Shown: positions 53,816-63,494, numbered from the stretch's first letter. The stretch is 64,000 bases of DNA from Halomonas sp. 'Soap Lake #6' (GCF_003031405.1 NZ_CP020469.1:3720001-3784000), one strand, 5' to 3'. The notes: generated by a model from the sequence alone, not told the origin. A program made the numbers and translations.

Positions 53816-54679
53816 ATGGCCGTTAACCTACAAGCACTCTCCCCCAAGCTGATAAATCTGATGCTGGACACCGTCTTCGTTGTTGATGAGGAGAACCAGA
53901 TCGTATTTGTGAGTGATGCCTGTGAGTCACTGCTTGGTTACCGTTCCAGCGAGTTGATCGGCACATTAATTACCCGCTATATGCATCCTGATGATCTGGC
54001 AGCCACTCGGGCCTCTATTGTCCGTGTCATGAAGGGCCAGCCTCACATTGATTTTCGCAACCGCTATATCCGCAAAGATGGCAGTATCGTACATATTCTA
54101 TGGTCAGCCCGATGGTACGCAGAGGAAAGGGTGCGCATCGGAGTTGCCCGGGATGTGACAGCCCTTATGCAAGCCGAAGAGGAGCTGCGCTTCCTTGCCC
54201 ACCATGACCCGCTAACCAAGCTGACCAACCGGTCGCTGTTCTATGATCGACTGGAATCGAGCCTGAGCGCGGCCCATCGCCATCGGAACAGCCTAGCGTT
54301 GCTGTTTCTGGATATTGACGACTTCAAGATGATCAATGATACCCATGGGCACGCCGTGGGCGATGGTGTGCTCTGCACAGTGGCACAACGGCTGGAAGAT
54401 TGCGTACGGGAGACAGACACGGTGGCGCGGATGGGCGGTGATGAGTTCGCGATTCTATTAACCGAGATACAGTCTGCTGATGCTGTTGTGGCAAAAGTGG
54501 AGAAGATTCGTATGGCCATGAACGAGCCACTGGGTGCTGACTTAAGGGGCATCAAGATGCCATCCTGTAGCATCGGCGTTGCCTGTTATCCCATCGACGG
54601 GAAAGATGCCGATACCCTGCTAAGCCATGCAGATAGCCATATGTACCGAATTAAAAGGCGCCGCTCCACCGTAAGGTGA
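53816..54679 (+). CDS. PAS-GGDEF diguanylate cyclase
   Basis: A 287-residue soluble signalling enzyme that makes cyclic di-GMP. A PAS domain (about 10-115, with VVDEENQIVFVSDACESLLG and a PAC end VARDVTALMQAEEEL) is followed by a GGDEF domain (about 125-285) with LTKLTNRSLFYDRLE and the intact active site RMGGDEFAILL. No RxxD inhibitory site occurs directly before GGDEF (VRETDTVARM lies there). No membrane segment. It stands alone, with a terminator after it. Confidence 0.93.
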   Translation: MAVNLQALSPKLINLMLDTVFVVDEENQIVFVSDACESLLGYRSSELIGTLITRYMHPDDLAATRASIVRVMKGQPHIDFRNRYIRKDGSIVHILWSARWYAEERVRIGVARDVTALMQAEEELRFLAHHDPLTKLTNRSLFYDRLESSLSAAHRHRNSLALLFLDIDDFKMINDTHGHAVGDGVLCTVAQRLEDCVRETDTVARMGGDEFAILLTEIQSADAVVAKVEKIRMAMNEPLGADLRGIKMPSCSIGVACYPIDGKDADTLLSHADSHMYRIKRRRSTVR

Positions 54680-54706
54680 CACACCCGCTGCATAACCCGG
54701 CGACAT

Positions 54707-54740
54707 AAAAACGCCACCATCTTTTGATGGTGGCGTTTTA
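54707..54740 (+). terminator. Intrinsic terminator after the cyclase gene
   Basis: AAAACGCCACCATC pairs with GATGGTGGCGTTTT around a TTTT loop (54722-54725). A-rich before and T-rich after, so it may also stop leftward transcripts from the TAXI transporter. Confidence 0.92.
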
Positions 54741-54865
54741 CAGGAGTACTCCGCAAAGAGCTGATCAGCGCCTCTGGGCATCTCTCTGGATAGCTATCCG
54801 TATATCTCTCTGCATCCCGCTGTACTCTAACTCGATGTCAGGAACTTGATACCAGGAACCCCGTG

Positions 54866-56998
54866 TCAGGCCATGGTATGAACTGGCAGACGGTCACGTC
54901 TGGCACTCCACACCAGAGTGACCAAAAACAGTGCTAAGCCCAAGAAGTCCATCATTAAGGAGCCATGAGGCCACAGCATCAAGGCACCTATTGGGAACAT
55001 GGCCAAGCGCAGCCACCAGGGCAACTCGCTTTCCAGATGACCTTCCAGCCCAGCAATAATGGCGTAGATACCGAACAATGCGAAGGCGAACACAATCAGC
55101 ATCTCCGTCAGCGTTCCGGTAATGATTGGCGACCACACAAACAGCAAGGGAATAATGTAGAGGCCCTTAGCGATTTTCCAAGCGGTAAAACCGGTACGCA
55201 TAGGCGGCGTTTTGGCGATGGCTGCCGCCGCGAAAGCGGTGAGACACACTGGCGGGGTCACATTAGAGTCCTGAGAGAGCCAGAAAATCACCATGTGCGC
55301 CGCCACCAGCATCATTGATATCGTATGCGGCGAAAGCGCCTGTTCATAGAGCTGTGAGCGGAAATCATCCGGTACCACTGCCAGCAGCTGCTGGGCACTG
55401 GCGGCATCCATAGGGGCATTCAGCGCTTCCAAGGCATCAGGTGCTGCGAGCATAAAGATCGCTCGTGCCTGCTCAGGCAGAGCACCGTTCATGATCAGCT
55501 CCAACAGCTGGCTTTCTGCCATCAAACCATACAGCGCTGGCGCCGACAGGGTGCCCAATACGATGTAAGCGGCGGTCACCGGTAGGCCCATGCCCAGCAC
55601 AAGAGAGGCCAGCGCGATCAATATCATGGTGATTAACAGGCTACCGCCCGCCCAATCTGAAATCATCAACGAAAAGATATTACCGATACCGGTCGTCGAT
55701 ACTACATTGACGATTAACCCAACCGTCAGCAACAGAATTGCAGTGGAAATCATATTGCGGGTGCCCAGTACCAAGGCATCGATGATCGCCTGCAGCTTCA
55801 TGGGAGTACGCGACAACCAGGAAGCAACTACCACCGACACGATAGCGATACCGGCGGCGTAGGTGGGAGTGAACCCATTGATCAGCGCCACAACCAGCAC
55901 CACGAGTGGCAGCAGATAGTGCCAACCGCCCTTCAGTACGTCTATCAGCCTGGGGGCCTGTTCCATCTCTATATGCTGGGCACCGCTGCGCTTGGCTTCA
56001 ATGCGCACAAACATGGCCACCGAGATGAAATACAGCAGTGCAGGAAGGGCTGCAACTCCGATAATGGTGAGGTATGAAACTTGGGTGTAAGAGGCCATGA
56101 TAAAGGCACCCGCCCCCATCACTGGGGGCATTAGTTGGCCCCCGGTTGAGGCAGCAGCTTCAACACCGGCTGCGAAACGCGGTGGAAAACCTGCCTTACG
56201 CATTAACGGAATAGTGATCACACCGGTAGAGACCGTATTGGCCACGCTAGAGCCGGAAACTGACCCCATGAGCCCTGACGCAAATACCGCTACAAACCCT
56301 GGGCCACCAACAAAGCGACCCGCCGCGCAACGTGCTAGCTCGATGATGAACTCTCCTGCGCCGGAACGTACCAGAAAGGCACCGAAGAGAATAAACATAA
56401 AGACATAGGACCAGGAAATCCGTGCAATCGACCCCAGCATGCCGTCGCCACCAAGGAAACTGCGAAACAGCACAGTTTCCCAGTTCAGCCCTGGGAAATT
56501 GAACACCCCACCGACATAGCGGCCCCACCAAGCAACGTATGTCAGCGCAATGATACATAGCAGCGGAATAAACCAGCCGGTAGTGCGACGGGCAAATTCG
56601 AGCACCAGAGCCAAAGCGGTAATCGACACAATCCAATCGGCCAGCGAAAAGCGCACCCCACGGGCATACAGCGCATCCTCAAAACCGATCAGGTAAAACG
56701 CACAGCCTAGAGCGGCTAGGCCAAGGCACACATCAATCGCGAGCAACAGGCGCTGGCCACTAGCCGAGCGTGCCTTGAACATAGGCACGGAGAGAGCGCA
56801 TAACAGGCCAAACATGCCGAAGTGTAATGCACTCACCCAGATCTCTGAGACGGTGCCCAGGGTATTGAAATAGATATGCGACAAAGCAACGATGATGGCA
56901 AATAGGCTGAGAATTTTACCAAGCCAAGGGTGCTCAAGGCGCTCTATAGCGTTGCTTGCGGATTCATCGCGCACCGTATCAGGTGTCGAATGGCTCAT
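54866..56998 (-). CDS. TRAP transporter fused permease (4TM/12TM), TAXI type
   Basis: A 710-residue membrane protein in which the small and large TRAP permeases are fused, as is usual for TAXI systems. The DctM-like half carries SGSSVANTVSTGVITIPLM, ASTGGQLMPPVMGAGAFIMAS and LGMGLPVTAAYIVLGTL. The minus ATG at 56998 has GAGG six bases upstream and is preferred over the frame start at 57040. It follows the TAXI receptor gene by 82 bp and shares its sigma-54 promoter. The substrate is unknown. Confidence 0.92.
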   Translation of the reverse strand: MSHSTPDTVRDESASNAIERLEHPWLGKILSLFAIIVALSHIYFNTLGTVSEIWVSALHFGMFGLLCALSVPMFKARSASGQRLLLAIDVCLGLAALGCAFYLIGFEDALYARGVRFSLADWIVSITALALVLEFARRTTGWFIPLLCIIALTYVAWWGRYVGGVFNFPGLNWETVLFRSFLGGDGMLGSIARISWSYVFMFILFGAFLVRSGAGEFIIELARCAAGRFVGGPGFVAVFASGLMGSVSGSSVANTVSTGVITIPLMRKAGFPPRFAAGVEAAASTGGQLMPPVMGAGAFIMASYTQVSYLTIIGVAALPALLYFISVAMFVRIEAKRSGAQHIEMEQAPRLIDVLKGGWHYLLPLVVLVVALINGFTPTYAAGIAIVSVVVASWLSRTPMKLQAIIDALVLGTRNMISTAILLLTVGLIVNVVSTTGIGNIFSLMISDWAGGSLLITMILIALASLVLGMGLPVTAAYIVLGTLSAPALYGLMAESQLLELIMNGALPEQARAIFMLAAPDALEALNAPMDAASAQQLLAVVPDDFRSQLYEQALSPHTISMMLVAAHMVIFWLSQDSNVTPPVCLTAFAAAAIAKTPPMRTGFTAWKIAKGLYIIPLLFVWSPIITGTLTEMLIVFAFALFGIYAIIAGLEGHLESELPWWLRLAMFPIGALMLWPHGSLMMDFLGLALFLVTLVWSARRDRLPVHTMA

Positions 56999-57080
56999 GG
57001 TGTACCTCATAAAACTAGGTAAGGCATATAGGGAGGCCATCCACCCGGCTTATGCCAGGCAGATGCAGGACGATAGGCCA

Positions 57081-58106
57081 TCAGCCTTCGAGAAGATGCT
57101 CAGGAATTTCAATGCCTTGTTCCTGGAAGTAGCGTGCCGCACCGGAATGCAGTGGCATCGGCAAGCCATCAAGCGCTTTTTCCAGAGCCATATCACGGGT
57201 TGCAGGATGGATGTTATTCAGGAACGGTAGGTTCTCGAACATCGCTTTAGTGATCTGATACACATGCTCTTCTGGAACATCGGCGTTAACCACCAGGATG
57301 TTGGGTTGGGCAATGGTATTGATTGGCGCGTCCTGGCTGGGATAGGTCTCAGCGGGAATTTCAAAAGCGCTCCACACCGGATACTGGCTGTTGATGCGCT
57401 CAAGTTGCTCAGCGGTGACGTTCAGGGTTGTGATGTCACTGCCCATATTGGCGTAGGCACTGGTCACAGCGGAAGCCGGAACACCCGCGGGTATATTCAT
57501 ACCGTCGATATTGCCGTTTTGCATAGAGTCAGCGCTGGCGCTGTAGCCCAGGTAGGCGATATTCATCTCTGCTGGGTCGATTTCCAGACCGGCAAGAATC
57601 TGCCGACCAGAGCCCTCGGTGCCGGAATTACGCGCACCGATGGAGAAACCGCGGCCATACAGCTTGGCCAAATCATCAATGGTGCCGGTTTCTACCAGTG
57701 CGTCGCGCATCACGAAGTGCTCGACGTTCTGCCACAGCATAGAAACCGAGCGCACGTTGTCATAGGCTTTGGGCACCGGACCCTCACCGGTCCACGCCCA
57801 GGCGCCATAAAGCGCTTGGAGGATGCCAAACTGGGCTTGGTTGTCATCCATCAGGCGTAAGTTTTCTGCTGACCCCGCCGAGCTGATCGCAGAAACAGAA
57901 ATGCCGTGGGTGGGTTCAAGCTTGACGCGTATCAGTGTGGAAAGCGCAACTCCTACCGGATAGAACGTGCCGCCAGTAGTGGCAGTACCCATGATGTATT
58001 GGCCACCCTCGGCGGATTCCTGGGCGGTAACGGCGGAGGCACTGACACCTAGTGCGGCGGCAGTTGCGAGGCAAAGTGCGGTTTGGAGAAATTGGCGTTT
58101 CAGCAT
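57081..58106 (-). CDS. TAXI family TRAP receptor
   Basis: A 341-residue secreted solute receptor with a signal peptide ending near ASAVTAQ. TAXI landmarks are MGTATTGGTFYPVGVALSTLI at the start of the mature protein (cited by its first residues), NLRLMDDNQAQFGILQ and FSIGARNSGTEGSGRQILAG. The minus ATG has GGGAG eight bases upstream. It is the first gene of the TAXI operon, expressed from the sigma-54 promoter at 58164-58179 and probably switched on by DctD. Confidence 0.93.
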   Translation of the reverse strand: MLKRQFLQTALCLATAAALGVSASAVTAQESAEGGQYIMGTATTGGTFYPVGVALSTLIRVKLEPTHGISVSAISSAGSAENLRLMDDNQAQFGILQALYGAWAWTGEGPVPKAYDNVRSVSMLWQNVEHFVMRDALVETGTIDDLAKLYGRGFSIGARNSGTEGSGRQILAGLEIDPAEMNIAYLGYSASADSMQNGNIDGMNIPAGVPASAVTSAYANMGSDITTLNVTAEQLERINSQYPVWSAFEIPAETYPSQDAPINTIAQPNILVVNADVPEEHVYQITKAMFENLPFLNNIHPATRDMALEKALDGLPMPLHSGAARYFQEQGIEIPEHLLEG

Positions 58107-58163
58107 GGTGTTGCTCCCAGCTTATTGGAATTATTGGAGTAATCACTACTCCATTTCCCATAG

Positions 58164-58179
58164 AGCGAGAAGCCAGCCA
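58164..58179 (-). promoter_or_regulatory. Sigma-54 (-24/-12) promoter of the TAXI operon
   Basis: On the minus strand TGGCTGGCTTCTCGCT has GG and GC separated by exactly ten bases, with TGGC at -24 and TCGC (one change from TTGC) at -12. Transcription would begin near 58153, giving a leader of about 47 bases. Confidence 0.7.
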
Positions 58180-58254
58180 ACTTCAAACAAACATTTAAAA
58201 ATCAACCTTTTATATTTTTTGTTATTCGACAAAAGGCGAAGATGGCTGCACAGC

Positions 58255-58309
58255 TATCGGCCATTTCTTGCCGATGATTTCTGCCCTCATCGGCAAGAAA
58301 TGGCCGATA
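58255..58309. promoter_or_regulatory. Double dyad enhancer, proposed DctD binding sites
   Basis: A perfect 23-bp inverted repeat (58255-58277 with 58287-58309) around a nine-base centre. Each arm is itself a dyad, ATCGGC-N8-GCCGAT (58256-58275 and 58289-58308). The two dyad centres are 33 bp apart, about three helical turns, and 112 and 145 bp upstream of the predicted sigma-54 start site. It begins five bases after the dctD stop, so it may also act as a terminator for dctBD. Confidence 0.75.
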
Positions 58310-58314
58310 AGCGT

Positions 58315-59694
58315 TTAGGGAACCAGAAAATCTTCACGGCGTAACTGGTGGCGCTGCATTTTCTGATTGAGCGTACGGCGCGGTAGGTCGAGCTCATCAA
58401 GCACCGCTTGAATGTTGCCGTGATGGCGCTGTAGCGTCTCTTTCAAGACGGTAGCCTCAAATGCTTCCATGCGTGCAGAAAGCGCACACTCTTGGTGTGG
58501 TGGTATGGGCGAACTTTGCCAGGGCAGCTCCAGCCCCAGAATAAAACGCGTGGCGATATTACGCAGTTCGCGGAGATTACCAGGCCACCGATGATTGCTA
58601 AGGGCAGTCAGTAGCTCCGTTGTGGGCTCGCGCAGGGGCCTTTCGTGAACCTCGGCAGCTTGATGGCAGAAGTGGCGAAAAAGTAACGGAATATCCTCAC
58701 GGCGCTCACGCAAGGGGGGAATCGCCAGCTCAGCAATCGCCAGGCGATAATAGAGGTCCTCGCGAAAATCGCCCTTCGCCACCATCTCCAGCAAGTTTTC
58801 TTTACTTGCCGCTACCACCCGTAGGTGGAGACGGATCACCTGGTTGCTGCCTAGCCGAGTGATCTCCCCCTCCTGTAGTGCGCGCAGTAGTTTGACCTGG
58901 GCGGACAGCGGCAGTGACTCTATTTCATCCAGAAACAAGGTGCCGTGGCTGGCGGCTTCCAGTCGGCCAATGCGCCGCTCTCCAGCCCCAGTAAAGGCCC
59001 CTTTTTCATGCCCAAACAGCTCCGATTCGATCAACTCGCTGTTCATGGCACCACAGTTCAACGCCACGAAGGCACCTTGGCTACCAGTGCCAAAATCGTG
59101 CAAGGCACGGGCCACGACCTCCTTGCCACTGCCAGTCTCCCCGTTGATAACCACATTAGCGCGGCTGGCAGCGAGGTTTTCCACTTGGCGCCGCAGCGCT
59201 TGCATGCCCGCAGCCTCCCCGAGTAACCGGGTGCTCAGGTGGTTCTGACGTAACGCTTGTTGCAACTGCAGATTTTCCAGCGCCAGGGCGCGATGCTCCA
59301 GCGCCCGACGAGCACACTCTTCCAGGCGCTCGGGGTCGAAGGGCTTTTGCACGAAATCCCAGGCCCCTTGCTGAATCGCTGCCACTGCCATGGGGACATC
59401 ACCATGGCCAGTAATCAGAATCACTGGGGGCGGCGTGGTGAGCTCTTGCACGGCGGCAAACAGCGCCAAACCATCCATTTCAGGCATCTTGATATCGCTG
59501 ATTAAGACACCACACTGCTGGTCGCTCTGCAGTGCCTTGAGCGCCTCGCGGGCACGCGAAAATGCCCGTACCTCTAACCCTGAGACTTCCAACCACTGGC
59601 TGAGAGAGTCACGTACATCAGCCTCGTCCTCTACCAACCAAACGGGCAGAGAAGTGGCGGGTATACGAGAGAAAGTAGAAGATGACTGGGTCAT
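58315..59694 (-). CDS. dctD: DctD-type sigma-54 response regulator
   Basis: A 459-residue activator. The receiver domain has phospho-acceptor D67 (LISDIKMPEMDG) and the usual T and K (ITGHGD, QKPF). The AAA+ domain has Walker A GETGSGKE, the sigma-54 contact loop GAFTGA and the Walker B region GTLFLDEIESLP. A Fis-type helix-turn-helix lies at the end (NIQAVLDELDLPRRTLNQKM). The intact GAFTGA loop fits the sigma-54 promoter found next to it. Its ATG overlaps the end of the kinase gene by four bases. Confidence 0.94.
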   Translation of the reverse strand: MTQSSSTFSRIPATSLPVWLVEDEADVRDSLSQWLEVSGLEVRAFSRAREALKALQSDQQCGVLISDIKMPEMDGLALFAAVQELTTPPPVILITGHGDVPMAVAAIQQGAWDFVQKPFDPERLEECARRALEHRALALENLQLQQALRQNHLSTRLLGEAAGMQALRRQVENLAASRANVVINGETGSGKEVVARALHDFGTGSQGAFVALNCGAMNSELIESELFGHEKGAFTGAGERRIGRLEAASHGTLFLDEIESLPLSAQVKLLRALQEGEITRLGSNQVIRLHLRVVAASKENLLEMVAKGDFREDLYYRLAIAELAIPPLRERREDIPLLFRHFCHQAAEVHERPLREPTTELLTALSNHRWPGNLRELRNIATRFILGLELPWQSSPIPPHQECALSARMEAFEATVLKETLQRHHGNIQAVLDELDLPRRTLNQKMQRHQLRREDFLVP

Positions 59695-61451
59695 AAAGAG
59701 GTCTCCTCACCACGCGGTAACGCCAGACGAAACCAAGCGCCCCCAGCCGGGTGGTTACCAGCACTAAGCTTGCCGCCAAGATCTTGAACAATGCCGTAGC
59801 TGATAAATAGCCCCAGCCCCAGGCCCTCGCCCACCGGCTTGGTGGTGAAGAACGGATCAAACATCTGTTCAATAACGTCTTGAGGCAAGCCAGGGCCGTT
59901 ATCATGAATAGTTAATAGCACTTGTTCCAGAGTTACCTCAGCATGCAGCCGAATTATGCCGTTTGGGATGTTGCCCAAGGCATCCAGCGCATTACGCAGC
60001 AGGTTGGTGAGCAACTGCTCAAGGCGAACTTCATCGCCACGTACCAGCAGAGGCTGCTGCCAGTCACCATCCCGCTCCAAACGCACTTGCTGCTGCTGGA
60101 AACGCTCCTCCAGTAGCTCCAGCACGAAGTCCAGACTGGCTTGGAGGTTCACGCTGTCGCGGCTCCCGCCCTTGCGGGCGAAGAGCTTGAGTTGCTCGAT
60201 TAACCGGGCCAAGCGTTTACTCAATACCTGGATACGCTGAAAGTTGTCACTGGCCATATCCAGGCGGCCAAGCGCCAACAACCGCTCGCCGTTGGCAGCA
60301 TAAGTGCGTATGCCAGAAAGCGGCTGGTTAAGCTCATGGGCAATCCCTGCCGCCATGGTGCCTAAAGCAGCCAACTTGCCCGCCTGAACCAGCTCGGCCT
60401 GGGCATCCTCTAACGCTTGGGTGCGCTCCTGAACACGCTCTTCAAGCAGGATATTGGTTTGCTGGATCATTTTTGCCTGGGCATCACGCATATGCTGGCG
60501 CTTTTGTCGTTCGCGCAGCCACAGGCCAAACAGCAGTAGCGCCAAAAGCGTGACCAGGCCAGCCAGAAGCAGGTTACGGGCGCTGGTATAAAGCGGCCGC
60601 ACCGGGCTCAGGTAATGCATCGACCAACCCAGCGTGGAAAGCGGCAAGGAAGTGACGAGAAAACGCTCGCCTACTCCCTGTCCTCCTATTACCAGCGTAT
60701 CGTCACGCAGCCGCCGACCTAGTGGCGAAAGCGGCCTATCAAGAAATTGGCGCTGGGCATCAATCTGCACCAACGCATCCTCAGAAAGCCCATCAATGTG
60801 CCGAAAACGCCACTGCTCACGGCTGGACAGTATCACAACACCATTGGCGTCCGACAAAATGACGTTCTCTTGCGCTCGGCGCCAATCATCCTGCAGCGCT
60901 TCCAGCGAGACCTTCACCACCAGAACGCCCTCAGCGCCAGTATCATCGGAAAGCGTGACAGCGTAAGAGGTGAAATAGCCGGGCTCTCCGGTTGTGCTGC
61001 CTATCGCAAAAAATTCACCACTGCCGTTCTGCATGGCATCAAAAAAATAGGGGCGAAAGCGATAATCGTGACCGATAAAGCTTTGATCGAGGTCATAATT
61101 GCTGCTGGCCAGGGTCACCCCTTGCTCATTCATCAGGAAAATAGCGTCAGCGCCTGAACGCTCAGCTACCAGTGCCAGATGCTGATTAACCGGAGACAGG
61201 AAGATATCACTGGGTTCGCGCAGGACAGCCTGGATTAAAGGCTGCTGGGCCAACAGGCCGGGCAGATAGGTAAAACGCTCTAACGCGCCTTGCAGGCTGC
61301 TGGTATAGAGAGCCAGGCGATTATTGGCGTGGCGTTGGGCATCTGCTTCGGCTTGGCTGTATTGCCAATGCCATAACCACCAGAGACCCAAAAGGCTCAG
61401 CACCACCAGAGATGCCACAACCAGGACACGCAGCCACATCTTTCTGCTCAC
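59691..61451 (-). CDS. dctB: DctB-type sensor histidine kinase
   Basis: A 586-residue membrane kinase. The first membrane segment is at 8-28, followed by a periplasmic double-PAS/Cache sensing region (about 45-285, with SSNYDLDQSFIGHDYRFRPY), a second membrane segment at about 293-313, a coiled linker, then the DHp helix with H372 (AAGIAHELNQPLSGIR) and an ATPase domain (NLLRNALDAL, DNGPGLP, GLGLGLFIS). It phosphorylates DctD in response to an external solute, probably the TAXI substrate. Its TGA overlaps the dctD ATG. Confidence 0.94.
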   Translation of the reverse strand: MSRKMWLRVLVVASLVVLSLLGLWWLWHWQYSQAEADAQRHANNRLALYTSSLQGALERFTYLPGLLAQQPLIQAVLREPSDIFLSPVNQHLALVAERSGADAIFLMNEQGVTLASSNYDLDQSFIGHDYRFRPYFFDAMQNGSGEFFAIGSTTGEPGYFTSYAVTLSDDTGAEGVLVVKVSLEALQDDWRRAQENVILSDANGVVILSSREQWRFRHIDGLSEDALVQIDAQRQFLDRPLSPLGRRLRDDTLVIGGQGVGERFLVTSLPLSTLGWSMHYLSPVRPLYTSARNLLLAGLVTLLALLLFGLWLRERQKRQHMRDAQAKMIQQTNILLEERVQERTQALEDAQAELVQAGKLAALGTMAAGIAHELNQPLSGIRTYAANGERLLALGRLDMASDNFQRIQVLSKRLARLIEQLKLFARKGGSRDSVNLQASLDFVLELLEERFQQQQVRLERDGDWQQPLLVRGDEVRLEQLLTNLLRNALDALGNIPNGIIRLHAEVTLEQVLLTIHDNGPGLPQDVIEQMFDPFFTTKPVGEGLGLGLFISYGIVQDLGGKLSAGNHPAGGAWFRLALPRGEETSL

Positions 61452-61832
61452 TGTGAGTTTGCCTCAAAGGTCGGATTGATACAGAGAGATAAGAGCTTAT
61501 CACCCAGGCGTGATCACTCCCATTACCGAAGGCAGCTACAGCGCCGGAATGAACAGCGCAAAAACCCCACCAAAGCCCAAAAAACCAGAAAATTAATCTA
61601 ACTTAATCACCATTTACAGATAAAAGACCGACTATCTCCTGAGCCCGCCAAACCACACACCTATTCACTGAGCTGCTGTTCATCAGCAGAGCGCTTGGCA
61701 TGATTAGTAAATAACTCCTACGTTGTTTTAATGGCTAGAGCTTTAAAGGCCAGAGTTTTAAAGGCTAGTTTTAAAGGTTGGTTTTAAAGACCAGTTTTAA
61801 GACAGGGCATAACGACACGGGGAGACGTAACG
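61452..61832. other. Divergent spacer between dctB and the BCCT gene
   Basis: A 381-bp spacer with no gene. It must hold promoters for dctB and the BCCT gene, but no convincing hexamer pairs were assigned. The right third is occupied by the TTTTAAAG repeat array. Confidence 0.4.
61722..61801. repeat. Degenerate 12-15-bp tandem repeat (six units)
   Basis: Units end in TTTTAAAG or a variant and start at 61722, 61734, 61749, 61764, 61777 and 61790. It ends 31 bp before the BCCT start codon, in the likely leader or promoter region. It is of the same kind as the arrays at 29584 and 31501. Confidence 0.8.
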
Positions 61833-63458
61833 ATGGATGCACTTGCGAGAAAGCTGGGCCTCAAGACGGATCCCACCATTTTTTTCACATCTGCAGGGAT
61901 CATGATCCTTTTCCTGGTGGCGCTTTTGATTGCACCAGGCGCGATAGGCGAAGCTTTCGGCGCAGGGCGGCAATGGATTGTTACTAACCTTGGCTGGTTC
62001 TTTATTCTAGGGGTGACGAGTTGGGTAGCATTCCTGCTATGGGTGGCACTTAGCCGTTACGGGGCGATCCGCCTGGGTGGCAACGATGCGAAGCCGGCTT
62101 ATAGCAACATCTCCTGGTTCACCATGCTGTTCGCCGGTGGTATCGGCACGGTATTAATGTTCTGGGGCGTGGCCGAGCCGATCTCTCACTTTGCGGCTCC
62201 CCCACGGCCGGGTGTCGAGCCCTTCTCTGTGGCCGCCGCCGACGATGCCATGAGCTTTTCGATCTACCACCTGGGGCTACATACCTGGGCGATTTTCGCC
62301 ATGCCTGGGCTGGCGTTTGCGTACTTTATCTATCGTTACAACCTGCCAATGCGTTTCAGTTCGGTTTTCTACCCATTGATCGGCGAGCGTATTTACGGCC
62401 CTGTTGGCAAAACCCTCGATATCTTTGCCATTCTCGGCACCCTGTTTGGTGTGGCGGTTTCGATTGGCCTGGGCACCCAGCAAATCAATGCGGGGCTAAC
62501 GGAGCTATTTGGCGTGCCAGACTCAGTGATGACGAAAGTGATCATCATCGCTGTGCTAACGGCCGTTGCCGTGGGGTCCATCGTTGCGGGGCTGGATGCT
62601 GGCGTGAAACGGCTCTCCAATATCAATATCGGGATGGCCGTCGGCCTGCTGGTGTTTGTGCTGTTTACCGGCTCGACCGTTTTCCTTTTACGGGCTGTTG
62701 TCGAGACCTTTGGCCTCTACATATCGAACCTGCTCCCCATGGCGTTTTGGAATGACACACTGGCCAGCTACACCAGCAATGACGGCACCGGCTGGGGATG
62801 GCAAGGCAGCTGGACAGTGTTCTATTGGGCCTGGACAGTCACCTGGTCGCCTTTTATTGGGATCTTCGTGGCGCGAATTTCCCGCGGGCGAACCATCCGC
62901 GAGTTCGTGCTTGGCGTACTGTTCGCCCCTTCCATCTTTACGCTGGTCTGGTTTGCCATCTTTGGCTGGTCGGCGATGGAGATCGACGGAATTGGGGCCG
63001 AGGCCCGGGCAGCCATGGGAGACCAAGCCGGTATGCTCTCCGCGGCCGTCGGCGAAAGTATCCCCCTCGCCATGTTCGCGTTCTTCGAAAACTTCCCAGC
63101 GGCCACTTTGATCCAGGGCCTAGCGGTGGTGATCGTTGCTATCTTCTTTGCCACCTCATCAGACTCCGCCTCCCTGGTCGTCGATATGCTATGTACCGGC
63201 AGCCCAGACCCTGGCCCCTGGCACCAGCGAGTATTCTGGGGTGTATCTGAAGGTATGCTAGCGGCCATGCTCATCGTACTAGCTGGTGATGCCGGACTTA
63301 CCGCGCTACAGGAAGTAATCACCGTAGTTGGCCTACCGATGTTTATTCTGGTATTCGCCATGATGTTCTCACTGTTCCGCGGCCTAGCCCATGAGGATCT
63401 CAGCGAAGTGAAAGTAGGCAGCCCACCAAGCCAGAAAGCACTGCGGCCTGAGGAGTAG
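61833..63458 (+). CDS. BCCT family compatible-solute transporter
   Basis: A 541-residue sodium- or proton-coupled transporter of the betaine/carnitine/choline family with about 12 membrane segments. Landmarks are MLFAGGIGTVLMFWGVAEPI, GTLFGVAVSIGLGTQQINAG and the tryptophan-rich core TVFYWAWTVTWSPFIGIFVA followed by RISRGRTIREF. The C-terminal tail is short (about 25 residues), shorter than that of strongly osmosensing members. The start has GGGGAGA upstream. It suits a halophile; the substrate could be betaine, choline or a related trimethylamine. Confidence 0.94.
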   Translation: MDALARKLGLKTDPTIFFTSAGIMILFLVALLIAPGAIGEAFGAGRQWIVTNLGWFFILGVTSWVAFLLWVALSRYGAIRLGGNDAKPAYSNISWFTMLFAGGIGTVLMFWGVAEPISHFAAPPRPGVEPFSVAAADDAMSFSIYHLGLHTWAIFAMPGLAFAYFIYRYNLPMRFSSVFYPLIGERIYGPVGKTLDIFAILGTLFGVAVSIGLGTQQINAGLTELFGVPDSVMTKVIIIAVLTAVAVGSIVAGLDAGVKRLSNINIGMAVGLLVFVLFTGSTVFLLRAVVETFGLYISNLLPMAFWNDTLASYTSNDGTGWGWQGSWTVFYWAWTVTWSPFIGIFVARISRGRTIREFVLGVLFAPSIFTLVWFAIFGWSAMEIDGIGAEARAAMGDQAGMLSAAVGESIPLAMFAFFENFPAATLIQGLAVVIVAIFFATSSDSASLVVDMLCTGSPDPGPWHQRVFWGVSEGMLAAMLIVLAGDAGLTALQEVITVVGLPMFILVFAMMFSLFRGLAHEDLSEVKVGSPPSQKALRPEE

Positions 63459-63494
63459 GTGATAATCGAGTAGGACGGGGGAAGTCGCTTCCCT

